From the NCBI GenBank assembly GCA_023213395.1, contig CM041465.1:169019741-169083740 (forward strand): DNA of 64,000 nt, read 5' to 3'. Every line of letters begins with the position of its first letter. Position 1 is the first letter of the stretch. This document shows positions 22,541 to 32,639 of the stretch, one piece after another. The notes under the pieces are model-generated. The model was not told the DNA's origin. It worked only from the letters and a program-made list of their open reading frames with translations, and did no database searches. The position numbers and the translations under genes are program-made. This DNA comes from Cycas panzhihuaensis (taxonomy: Eukaryota > Cycadophyta).

Positions 22541-24040
22541 CATTCATGGTAGTAGCGCCAATATTCAAACTTCATTTTTTATTTTTTATTTTTTTTTTAT
22601 ATAAAGTTTAAAATAATTAAATCTAAGTGAATATTATTTTAAATCCACGTTTCAAAACCCTAACCCCTTCTAGCCTTCAGCCCTTAGTTCTCTTAAGCCC
22701 TCCATGTGACCTAACCTTATTGCTAAAGAGGCTTTATCGCGTTTACAAACTTTTCCTTTTTTATTTTTTTCATTTTTTCACTTTACATAGGGTAATTGCC
22801 AAATGTTTTGCCATAACTTCTCACTAGATCATTAGTTTCTGACGAAACTAGTCTCATTGCATTAAAAATTTTCTGTAGATTGATTTTGACTAGTCATATG
22901 ACCAAGTTGGACCTAATTTGACCCAGTTTCAGTTGATTTAAAGTCAGACATTTATTTTTTGAGTATTTTTAAACTTTTATATAAAATCACTTTTTTAACT
23001 GATTATATTTTATTATCAGGTAATTATTTTCTACCCAGATCTATTCTATAGTCATCTACTTTTAATAACTTCATTACCAACCATTTATTTTATTTTTTAG
23101 GATTTAGTTTGATCATTATTTTAATCGCCAAAAGTGGCACTTTAGTGGTTTTTAGTATTTTTTAAACATATTCACATAAAGGTACTTGCTGCCATTTCTA
23201 CTATAATTTTTTTGTTTTGTATCATAATTTCTTTCCATTAGTTTCATTGGGAATCTAGCTCACTCCTCTTCGAACTAATACTACTTTTTGTAAGTTTTAA
23301 TGTGTTTTTATTAATTTTCAATAGCATCAAATTTGAGGTACTTAATTACCTCCAACCTGCCATATTTACATATATTATTTCTCAAACTTTTCAACTAAAA
23401 ATATATGAAGTAGCTCTTTAAACATTATGTGACCATTTTACATCATTCTATAAGTATTTTATTAATATGTTTATGCTATTTTGAGCTCCCTTCTCCTATT
23501 AGGCCTCAAAAAGAGGTATGTACCTTTGAATCATCCAAATTTGACTTGTAGAAACCTATTTTCAAAACGGTCAATTCCATTAGATACATATTTTGTTTAT
23601 CTTCATATTGGTAAAGTTTCATATTATTCTAACATCGTTTAGTATACTTTTAAAGCTACTAAACTTAAGTATTTAAGATACACCAACATTACCTTATTTC
23701 AACATCTTATTTTTCATTATTAAAGTTTCAATTCAGACTTGCATAATTAAAAGTATCTTTATTACATTAAAATTTGCTTTTACATTTATTTTATTTTAAA
23801 GTATATCTGAAAGATATATTTCAAAGATTATTCCAAAGACATACATATATTGAAAGCATTTATCATTATTAAAAAGTTTATTTCCTTATTGCACCTATAA
23901 AGGTTGCATTTAGTTTATTTATTTTCAAAGGGCACTATATCTCCTTCAAAAAATTTATTTAAAATCATATATATTCATTGGTTTATTGACATTTTTTACT
24001 TAGAAAAATCATACTTTTTATGTACTAAAGTTTTTTTGAT
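22540..24040 (+). other. Conserved leader of element C
   Basis: Collinear with D (14510-12960, reverse) and, over about 1 kb, with copia A (from 32730) and copia B (from 46700). Landmarks: GCCATAACTTCTC-CTGATCATTAGTTTC (near 22810), TGACTAGTCATATGACCAA (near 22887), TTAATCGCCAAAA (near 23122), TTTCATTGGGAATCTAGCTC (near 23240), CTATTAGGCCTCA (near 23496). No coding evidence. Confidence 0.75.
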
Positions 24041-24043
24041 AAA

Positions 24044-24583
24044 ATGACACAATTTCTTATATTCAATGGGCATAATATTTTACAATGGTATAGGATAATA
24101 CAAGATTATTTCATTACATATGATCTTTGAAAATATTTGCAACATGAATGTAACCTTAGTATTAAAGAAAATTTTAGAAAGGATAATAAAGTCTTAGGGA
24201 TATTATTTTACACTATTGATGATAATGTATTTTCTAAAGTGTGTGAATTAACAATTTCTAAATCCGTTTGGGATATTTTAAGTTTTACTTATGGGGTAGA
24301 TACCCTCAATGTATTTGATATTGATTTTGTTGAGCATGTGAGATAGGTACCAGAATAGGTAATTTATAATGATAAGACCAAGGAAGATTTTAATCAAATG
24401 AATGATCAACTTGTTGCACAAGAGCTTGATCCTCTATTTGAGGGGGAGAATAAATCTTATGATATGATAGAGGAGAATTATGATGATTTGATAGTTATTC
24501 ATTACATAAAGATGACAAAAGACAAAGTTCAAATTCAAGAAGTTAAAGTCAAAGTAGCAACTACTCATCTTTGTAAAAATTAA
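24044..24583 (+). pseudogene. gag: gag remnant of element C
   Basis: Starts at an ATG after the leader and reads MTQFLIFNGHN, a stop, then an open frame (24137-24346) with LSIKENFRKDNKVLGILF, DDNVFSKVCEL and WDILSFTYG, then another open frame to 24583. This is a copia Gag N-terminal region related to copia A/B gag. It ends without nucleocapsid, protease or pol. About 180 further bases, homologous to D, lead to the polypurine tract. Confidence 0.75.
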
Positions 24584-24749
24584 GCTTTATTTACTTACAA
24601 ATTTTTAGCGCCACTCCATGGTAAAAGGACATATATTGCTAGATGGTTGAAGCACATTAATAAAGATCAAGTTAAGAGATAGAATTTTAAAGTTTTGTTC
24701 AAATACAAATTTTGTAAGTTTAAAGAGAAAATACAAGTATTTGTGATGA

Positions 24750-24765
24750 CCATTAAGGGGGAGAA
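24750..24765 (+). other. Polypurine tract of element C
   Basis: CCATTAAGGGGGAGAA immediately before the 3' LTR, the same as in D. Confidence 0.9.
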
Positions 24766-25173
24766 TGTCAGAGTTAATAGTCATCACTCCACTCCTACCT
24801 TCCAACTAGGGGAGCACACATCATCTTCTTCAATTTACATATGTGGGTGCTCAACATGTGTAGGTAAGTTTACGGTAAGTTTATGTTAATTTGAGTTAAT
24901 TTCATTTAAGTTAAGTTATGATTATTTTATTACTATTTAAATTTTAGGGTTTGAGGAGTTTCACTCCTCCCCCAAACTATATAATTTAAGGGGTGTGCAA
25001 CCCTAGTGTCTTTAGACACCACCTTCATTATGGATATTTGTATTACTCTCTTTTATAAACATGGATTGAATATACAAGTTTTATGTGATCATGCTAATAT
25101 ACAATAATGATGTATTGAAGTATTGATGATTTGTTCATGTTCTACCCTGTTATCCATGATTTTAGTTCCTTCA
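24766..25173 (+). repeat. 3' LTR of element C (408 bp)
   Basis: Starts TGTCAGAGTTAAT and ends CCTTCA, followed by CATTG. It has a small duplication (GTAAGTTTACG, then GTAAGTTTATG, near 24865) not seen in the 5' copy, and scattered transitions. Confidence 0.9.
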
Positions 25174-25379
25174 CATTGTTGTCACATTACCTAACATACA
25201 TCATTCTATCAAGATACAATCTACTATGTTCCATGTTGGTGCCTCTTCCGATGTAAGAACATAGGGGAATATCAGCTCCAGTGTTCTCCTCACCTCCCCC
25301 AGAGTTAGAATCTCATCATCTATCCAATGAAATTATGTAAACCATGATCATTATACTCAAAAGAAAAATCTTAAACAAA

Positions 25380-26690
25380 AAGGAAATATAACTCGATATA
25401 AGGGAAATCTATTAAATACCATACCTTATAGCTCACCTCCTCCTCTTGGCTCTACTCTTATTGCCTCCTTGGCTGGTGGCACTCTCTCTCCCTATGGCTC
25501 ATAAGGACCATCTTGGGTAGGCTCTCCCTCTCTTGCCCTACTCTCTCTCCCTTTGCCCTGCCCATTTGTTAAGCCTAGATCCATGCTCTATATGGAGCCT
25601 CCTCTACCTCCACCTGCTCTCTCTAGCACATGTCGACCACCTCCTCCCCCTTTATTGGTCGATGCACCTCCCCTCCCTCCCCATCCCATCTTACCACCAC
25701 TTCTACCATCTCTCCTACCTTGGCCTCCTCCCTCTCACCCTCTACCTCTCCTTCGACCAGTGATAGGAGCTTCACCTACTCTCCCTCTCTTTGCTTCATC
25801 CATTTTGTCATCACTCCATGATGGTAGCTCTATGTATGTGTCTTCTATGAGCTATCTCCTTATCATCCTACTGAGGAGAGGACTATGTGTACTCTTGGCC
25901 ATGATAGTTAGCCTATTATAGATCCTAGCTCTTATTTGCCACTTACTTATCCATGGTTCCATAATAGTCAACTCCCCTAGTACTCCTTCTAGCCTTATTA
26001 AGAGAATGTGGTTGTATAACTAGCACATTGAGATAAAGTTGTAGCAAAATCCTCTTCTCCCCAACCTCCTAATCCTTGATAATTAGTGGAATTTGATATC
26101 CATTATGTACTACCCCTAGTTTATCTAAATCCCCTACTTACATCTCCTCACCACACCTATCCATTAAGTTAGAATCCCCATGAAATTTTAGGTTCTAACT
26201 ATCATGTATATTGTGATTAAGGCAATGATCCTCTGCATGATAGGAATGCCCCCTGTTATTTGTATGACCTCTACAAACATACCACGTAGGTTAATCTGAT
26301 CTTCAAAACCCATTAGCTACTGATTGCATTCTATTTGAGACTCCTCATCCATGACCTTGTTGAGTCTCACTCACTCACCATGCCAGTTGACTTCTAGGAT
26401 CCTCCCTATATCTCTTGGGGTAATCTTTATCTCTTCAATGACCATACTATAAATACATTATGCCATGGAATCTAATAGCTAATATGGTCATATAATATCT
26501 CATGCTCTATCACCAGTTGAGTCGATGCACTCGCTCATAAGAGTCCACAGGCCATCAAAGTAGCCCATCCTGCCTCATCTAGCTCATTGGCTAACTCCCT
26601 AATGGCCAATTGTTCATTCTCCTATGTCTCTACTCTATCCAGAGTCTGCATCATATTATAAAAATCACATTAATACTTTGATTTCATATT
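25380..26690 (-). pseudogene. Antisense coding-like block of element E
   Basis: Between pol and the 3' LTR, the minus strand has coding character. From the right: LAIRELANELDEAGW (near 26610), MVIEEIKITPRDIGRILEV (near 26440), then QINLRGMFVEVIQITGGIP (near 26300), ending in a Gly/Arg-rich tail (25560-25740) that gives proline-rich shadow frames on the plus strand. Frames are broken by stops. Extra antisense ORFs at this position are known in Tat-group elements such as Grande. The ITPRDIGRIL stretch loosely recalls plant-mobile-domain proteins, but that is weak. Confidence 0.4.
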
Positions 26691-27380
26691 TAAAATTTTC
26701 TTTAAGAAAAATTTAAAAATTGTGGCCATGTGACTAAAAATATGATTTCACCACCAAAAAAGTGATTTCCTCCAATTACCCTAAATTATAAAGCTAATTT
26801 TTTATTGTATTATCATGTTTTTCAATGGTTTATCATGTTTTTACTATAGTACCCATGTTTTTCACACTATATCATTGTATTTTTAAAGAGAAATTTTTAA
26901 AAATGAAAAAAAAAATAATGAATCTAACTTACTAAATACCTAACTCTGTGCTCCATGCTACTATAAATAGCCTCCTAGAGCTAGTCCTCTGTCAGAATAA
27001 GCTCTTGACCACCCCAAAAATAAGAGAAAGAGCCTCTAATTAGCTTGTTTCTATGTCTCTCTCCTATGAAAATGAAATTCATTTCCTATTCTTTTTCTTA
27101 ATAAAGGAAGGGGGTTTTCCTTTTTTTTCTGAGGCAAGTTTTTCTCTAGTATCTATTAAGCCTACCAAAGTAAATTTTTGCTTTCTTTCAGTTGTTTTCA
27201 TTGTGTGAAGCTACTTTAAAATGCTAAAAGTCATTCATCTTCTCTTCTATAGGCTTAATTATCATTTTTGGAATGTATTTATTCTTCTATGGAGCTTGTT
27301 TTCTTTTGGATACATTATCTATCATTTCATATTCATTCTTCTTTCATATAGATCTTTGTATTGGTCTCCATACTACTCCA
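26690..27380. other. Non-coding 3' region of E before the tandem repeats
   Basis: AT-rich, with a short A run near 26906-26918. No domain recognised on either strand. Confidence 0.4.
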
Positions 27381-27860
27381 ACCCTTTTCTACCTATTAAT
27401 AAGCTTAAACTATGACAAGATAATGCTATGAACCTTTTCTACCTATTAATGAGCCTAAATTATGATGAGGTAATGCTCTAAACCTTTTCTACCTGTTAAT
27501 GAGCTTATACTATGATAGGATAAAGCTTCAAACCTTTTCTACTTATTAATGAGCTTAAACTATGATAGGATACTAGTCTGATAATCCCTTAGTATCTATT
27601 AATAAGCTTGGACTATGATAGGATACTGCTTTGAGAATCCCTTTATACCTATTAATGACCCTAAACTATGATAGGATATCGCTCTGAGTCCTTTTTACCT
27701 ATTAAAGAGCCTAAACTATGACAGGGGACCCTTTAAAATTTGATTGTTAACAAAGTTAAACTATGATAATCAACCTATGAAGGCCTTCACCCTATTAATG
27801 AGGCTAAACTATGATAAATTGCTCTAAAAAGTCACCAACTAATAAGCCTAAAAACTATAA
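27381..27860 (+). repeat. Tandem repeat of about 50 bp, about nine to ten units (element E)
   Basis: Unit consensus: AACCTTTTCTACCTATTAAT followed by GAGCTTAAACTATGATAGGA and a variable ten bases. Units start at 27381, 27431, 27481 and 27531 (exactly 50 bp), then become diverged to about 27860. It lies in the 3' untranslated region of E, where Tat/Ogre elements are known to form hypervariable tandem repeats. Confidence 0.9.
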
Positions 27861-27945
27861 CAATCCATCCTTTCTACTCCAACAAAAAGATTTTCTTCCA
27901 ATACATGGTTAAAGAGACATAAACTACGACTAGTTGTATATTAAA

Positions 27946-28105
27946 GTCCCATCTAGTTTATGGGCATTTAGTGGTGAAGTATCATCTAGTTTATGGGAAT
28001 TTGATAGTGAAGTCCCATCTAGTTTATGGGCATTTGGTGGTGAAGTATCATCTAGTTTATGGGAATTTGATAGTGAAGTCCCATCTAGTTCATAGGTATT
28101 AGATA
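27946..28105 (+). repeat. Tandem 33-bp repeat in 66-bp pairs (element E)
   Basis: Units start at 27946, 27979, 28012, 28045 and 28078. Odd units read GTCCCATCTAGTTTATGGGC and even units GTATCATCTAGTTTATGGGA, so the later amplification copied a 66-bp dimer. Confidence 0.92.
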
Positions 28106-28114
28106 GTATTTCTT

Positions 28115-28310
28115 TAGTGATGGATACCCAGTCCTTTTGGATAAGTTTTTAGTGATGAAGGATACCTAATCTTTTTGGGTAAAAAGTTAAACAATGTGTC
28201 TTTGGTTAAAAGTACCCAGTCCTTTTAGGTAAGAGATGTAGATAATATCCTTTTGGTAGTAAAAACCTAGTCCTTTTAAGTAGATTTGTAAGAGAGAGTC
28301 CTTTGGTCAA
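28115..28310 (+). repeat. Third tandem repeat block in the 3' region of E
   Basis: Diverged units around the words GATACCCAGTCCTTTTGG and TACCCAGTCCTTTTAGGTAAG (near 28125, 28160, 28209, 28261), spaced about 35-52 bases. A different family from the 50-bp and 33-bp repeats beside it. Confidence 0.7.
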
Positions 28311-28461
28311 TTTAGATCATACAACCTTTCTAACTCATCATTCATATATCTCATTTAGATTCCATTCATCTTTAATGAAAGATCTTTCACCTTTATCATT
28401 TCCACCTCTCACCATCCTACTTTCTTCTCGAAGTAGGAGCTTCAAGTGTTAAGCAGCCAAA

Positions 28462-30283
28462 TGTTTCACCAAAACTTGGCCTCTTATTTATTCTTATAAT
28501 TTTAACATATCTTTGTATGATTTCATGAGTAAAATAAAGGTTGGACTTAGTTTTATGTTGTGTTAGGCCATGCTTTAATGAATTAATGTATTGATTTGCT
28601 TAATGACAAATGATGAATGATGTTATATTGTATGATTATGCTATCACCTATCGATGACTGATACTTATGGCACTAAAGTTTTCTTTCATGATTATTTCAA
28701 CTTGACTATTCCTTTAAAACTTTTCCTTTTTCATACTTTTATCTTGATTTCACTTACACTTTATTAATTTTTATCATTTTTGGGCTTATGCTTATTATTT
28801 TCTTTATATCTTGGGCCTCTTTTCTTATTAATAAAGTTATTTGTGCTTAAATTTATGATAAAAAAATATTTTTTAATTTTTAATGAACTATTTTTATCTC
28901 CTCACTTATCATATTTTTGGTATTATCAAAAACCATGACCGGTCATATTTTTAGAGTAAAGTCATGTTTTTGGTAGGTCTAAAAATGTGACCAGACATGT
29001 TTTTTACTATTATGCATATAAAACTCAGACAATGCACCAGATTTTTATCTGCCATCATCTATATTTGATGAAAACTTATCTTTTGAACGCCTAGAAGAAA
29101 CCTTAAGTGTATTGTTATCTATCATTGAGAATTAGAAAGTTAAGAGATCAAGATTTAGTGGATTTTTTAGAGATTTTTTAAGACTTTTTAAAGATTTCTA
29201 TTGTTGTAACTTGGAGAAATGCTTATGGTGATGCTTACGGGTGAAATTAAGAGGAGATTTTGATGCTGTGGTTTGTTGTTCTATTGATGTTCAAATTTTA
29301 ATGGCTTGCTCTTCAGGTTTCATGACTTTTCTTATTATTTTCAACCTCAAAACTCCTTTCTACTAATAAGATCTTTCCTATTCAAAATTCTTATGATTTG
29401 ACTGCTTGTTGGAGATTATTTTTTGCTTAAAGTTTACTCTTTATTTCTGTTGGTTTCTGTGGTAATCTTATACTCATTTTTTACTTGGAATCTTGGCTAA
29501 AAGGTTAGCCTTTTGTGGGGTTAAAAAGGAGATAGGCTAGGGTGAAGCATGGTCATCTCCTCACTATCTAATTATCTATCACTTCTTATTTTTTCATAGT
29601 AGTCCAAATTCTAAGTGGTTTATTGTATTCTCAACTCATATTTAGCTTTATTTGAGCCTTTGGTGCTTGTTGTCTTTCTTCCTTTACTAGTTTTAAGGGA
29701 AGAGTTTGGAGAAAATTGATCAAATAAAAGAAAAAGAGTTATTTTGAGGTAGGATTTTAAATTAAGAAATAAGTCTTGGTTTTAATTATTGTATGATTTC
29801 ACTCTCTAATTTGTTTTCTTCCTTTAAAAAATTAAATTAAATTAGATAATGATATATACATGATTTTTTAGATCATTAGAGGTTTAATGATCCCTTTAGA
29901 GTTCATTTTATTCCAATTGTGATAGAATCTCTAAGTTGTTTAGCTTGCTACTTGTATAAAGACTGTGATTAGAGTATGATTGGTTGTATGTAATGTTAAT
30001 AGTCTAATTTTTTTTTTAAAACAACATCATAAGGTCTTTAAAATTTCTCTTTTCATTATAGAATCATAATTCAAAGGAAAGATAGCATGCATTTAAGGTA
30101 AAAAGCTTCTAATTAGCATTGCATGTTATTGGACTTCTTGAAATTTTATATAAATAATTATATGTTATGTTGTATGTCATACTAGTGCTCTTCTTTCCTT
30201 GGTATAGTGTGTGTCACATCTACAGAAAATAGCTTCATACTCATTTTAGTATGCTTCATCTTTCGAATAATTAAATATATATA

Positions 30284-30318
<35 letters not shown>

Positions 30319-30692
30319 CATGCATAGCTAGTTTTCTTGCTTATTTATTTAAGGTAGAATAGATCTTGTAGTTTCATTGATTACCTTTGTATTTCATTTC
30401 ATCTTGTTGAAAAACATAAACCAAAAAAAAAATCCATTCCCTTTTATTCAAGTAGAACTCCAAAGGTTGAAAGAATCAAAGGATAGGAGTCCTTAGGAAG
30501 GACATAAGGAACATTGTCAGAGTAGTTCTACACTTAGAACTCCTTCACCTAGATGTGTGGGCTAATAGATTCAATCACGCCCGTATATCCTAGCTTTTTA
30601 TTATTTCATCCAGTTATATCCTTTTCAAATGGCACGACTAGGTGGAGACTCCTTGTTAGGGGTTGAATAAAGGTGGTCACTTAGGTCCTCTT
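28462..30692 (+). repeat. 3' LTR of element E, first part
   Basis: Starts TGTTTCACC and follows the 5' LTR base for base with transitions and small indels until copia A interrupts it at 30693. The upstream junction shows no clear purine-rich tract (AGTAGGAGCTTCAAG lies near), probably because of decay. Confidence 0.9.
30262..30316. repeat. TA microsatellite in the 3' LTR of E
   Basis: Counterpart of 2764-2796, interrupted once by TATCTATAT. Confidence 0.85.
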
Positions 30693-31026
30693 TGTTGGGA
30701 ATAATCCCAATGTTCATGCACCAAAGTGTTTAGGGCCCCTCAAAACCACCTTTGAGGGCCCCTAGGGCACCTTGAGCCGTTCAACAGCCGCCCGGACTGA
30801 CCACTCATGTGAGGTACGTATCACCGTTATTTACTTTTAATATTTTTTCAAACTAACATTAATTGTTGTGCAGCTAGGGTGATGGCGCCCAACGCCTCCC
30901 CGAATTCTCTATTTAAGGGTTGGGAATACCTCCATGGTGTTTATTAACACTGCCACTCTATTGAAAATTGCCGTTGTACTCAAGATGAGAACGTCGTGAT
31001 GTCTGCCTCGCTCCTCGGCTCCATCA
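30693..31026 (+). repeat. 5' LTR of copia A (334 bp)
   Basis: Begins TGTTGGGAATAATCCCAA, contains the inverted repeat GGGCCCCTCAAA/TTTGAGGGCCCC and a TCTATTTAAGGG box (near 30910) that could be the TATA element, and ends GGCTCCATCA. Confidence 0.95.
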
Positions 31027-31028
31027 TT

Positions 31029-31040
31029 TGGTATCAGAGC
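31029..31040 (+). other. Primer binding site of copia A
   Basis: TGGTATCAGAGC two bases after the LTR end, complementary to the 3' end of plant initiator methionine tRNA, the usual primer for plant copia elements. Confidence 0.95.
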
Positions 31041-31982
31041 CACGATGATGCTATTATCTATTTTCTGGTTTTAGTTGCTCAATCGTCTAGCGAAACATAT
31101 CTATATGACTGCTCGTTGAGATTCTGGCTAGCTCACATATCCGCTGGAGAAGACAGATCTGAATTTCATCCACTGTGAAGAAAGTTCTCATGCTTAGAAG
31201 TTTGTACTCCATACGAAACCAGGTTATTCGTTCCCTTTTGCTTTATTTTTCAACATATAAATAAATAAATGTTTTGATATATGCCCTTTTACTTTGTACT
31301 TTGATCTCCTGTACTAGATTATTAGCTATCCTCAGATCCATTGTCTGGTTTTTATTATTTGCATTGTTATTATATTTAGTTTCTTATACTATTTGCACCA
31401 CTCCTATTTTAATATTATATTTGGACTCTCTGTTGTCCTGTGCACTCTTTACAACCATTCAGACTCCTGCCTCTATCTTTGTGTGCATTGGCGTGTCTAG
31501 CTCCTGTTTCTATCTGTGCATTGCCGCTGCCTCTCTGGCTTCCCATTTCTCCGTGTACCTGCATTGTACCTCTCTATTTTCAGGCTCTTCTGCGTGCATC
31601 ATTACCCTTGCACGCTCTACCTCACCTAATTGCGTTTTGCGTTTACGTATTGGATCTGTGCCCGTTTCTGTCCTTGACCTATGTCTGTGCGTCCCCCGTG
31701 TTCGAACGCAGTATCTGTGTCCTTAGCCTCGCCCTCTGCGCTGTGTCTGCGTCCCCCGTGTCGAGCATTTCCGTCTCATACGCTGCTCCGTAAAGGCATT
31801 TCCGTTTCCGTCTCAGGTTTCAAAAGCTCAGCTAGGGGCTATCCCTTTATTAAATCGCACTTGCCTTTCATATTCTGTATTCTGTCATTAAATCGTAAAT
31901 AATTATCACGGATCTGTCTCGCTGTGTTTTGTGCTGTATCATTCCATCGTTCCTTGCTTTCATATTTATTCATTCCTTGATT

Positions 31983-32060
31983 CATTAAATCGCAGTCGTC
32001 GACTTTCGTTTGTTCATTAAATCACAGTCGTCGACTTTCGTTTGTTCATTAAATCGCAGT
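31983..32060 (+). repeat. 32-bp tandem repeat with ATTAAATCGC core in copia A leader
   Basis: Two full units (31983-32014 and 32015-32046) and a partial third (to 32060), each starting CATTAAATCGCAGT. The core word also occurs near 31850, 31886, 32098 and 32336, so the whole leader segment may have grown by slippage. B's leader does not show it. Confidence 0.85.
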
Positions 32061-32593
32061 GATTAATTCGCCTTATTATTATTATTCATTGGCGTTGCAA
32101 TTAAATCGATTTTTCTACATCACCACCATCATTGTGCGTTGATTAATTCGCCTTGTGCTTGTGCTGTTCTTATTATCTGCGTTGGCGTTTTGGCGTTAAT
32201 CGCTTATATCTCTGCGTTCGCCTTCGGCTATTTGTGCGCCTTGATTATATTCATTCGCCTATTTAGTTGAAATCACCGTTCTGTGTTGATGCCGCATGGC
32301 TTTTTCATCATTACGTGATTTATTATTGTGTTGAGTTATTAAATCGCCTTTGTGCGTTATATTCATTAATCGCCCCCCGTTTGCATTTATGTAATCGCCA
32401 TCCATTCATTAAGTGCTTCCCGTTTTATATAGTGTTGTATTTTGTGATATATATATTTGTATTTTCTGATTTAGCGTTGTATTGAAATTGCATTGTTATT
32501 ATCCAGTTTTATTTATTGTATATTTTAAAATTCAGTTTTAAAGAGTTTAAGTTGTTTTTCCTTCTTTAAACCCGACGAGCGAGTTCACCCTCT

Positions 32594-32639
32594 TGGCATC
32601 GGAGGTCCCTATTTCTTGACTGGTCTTGGGTTCAATCCC
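32594..32639 (+). other. tRNA-like A-box/B-box pair in the copia leader
   Basis: TGGCATCGGAGG (32594-32605) resembles a Pol III A box, and GGTTCAATCCC (32629-32639) a B box inside a small T-arm-like hairpin with a loop one base short. The same pair is in B (46602-46613 and 46634-46644). Spacing is shorter than in a normal tRNA, and I see no acceptor stem, so this is at most a SINE-like or tRNA-derived relic. Confidence 0.3.

Larger units (their letters stand above)
19210..25173 (+). mobile_element. Element C: non-autonomous LTR retrotransposon (family C/D) carrying a kinesin-14 fragment
   Basis: LTRs 19210-19601 and 24766-25173, with target duplication CATTG at 19205-19209 and 25174-25178. 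Same order as D: primer site, AGATCT block, slot with host-gene fragments (about 21490-22540), conserved leader, gag remnant, polypurine tract, LTR. No pol domain is present. It is inserted in the 3' non-coding part of E, upstream of E's antisense block. The two LTRs differ by scattered transitions and small indels, so it is fairly old, though younger than E. Confidence 0.9.

Noticed and set aside
25533-25921. Proline-rich plus-strand frames
   Set aside because: Shadow of the Gly/Arg-rich tail of the antisense block on the minus strand; all three plus frames are open for the same compositional reason.
27381-28105. CRISPR-like spaced repeats
   Set aside because: These are head-to-tail tandem repeats without unique spacers, in a plant retroelement 3' region.
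31274-31902. Overlapping open frames of 150, 117 and 73 codons in the leader of copia A
   Set aside because: Three frames are open together because the DNA is pyrimidine-rich; none matches copia B in frame or length.
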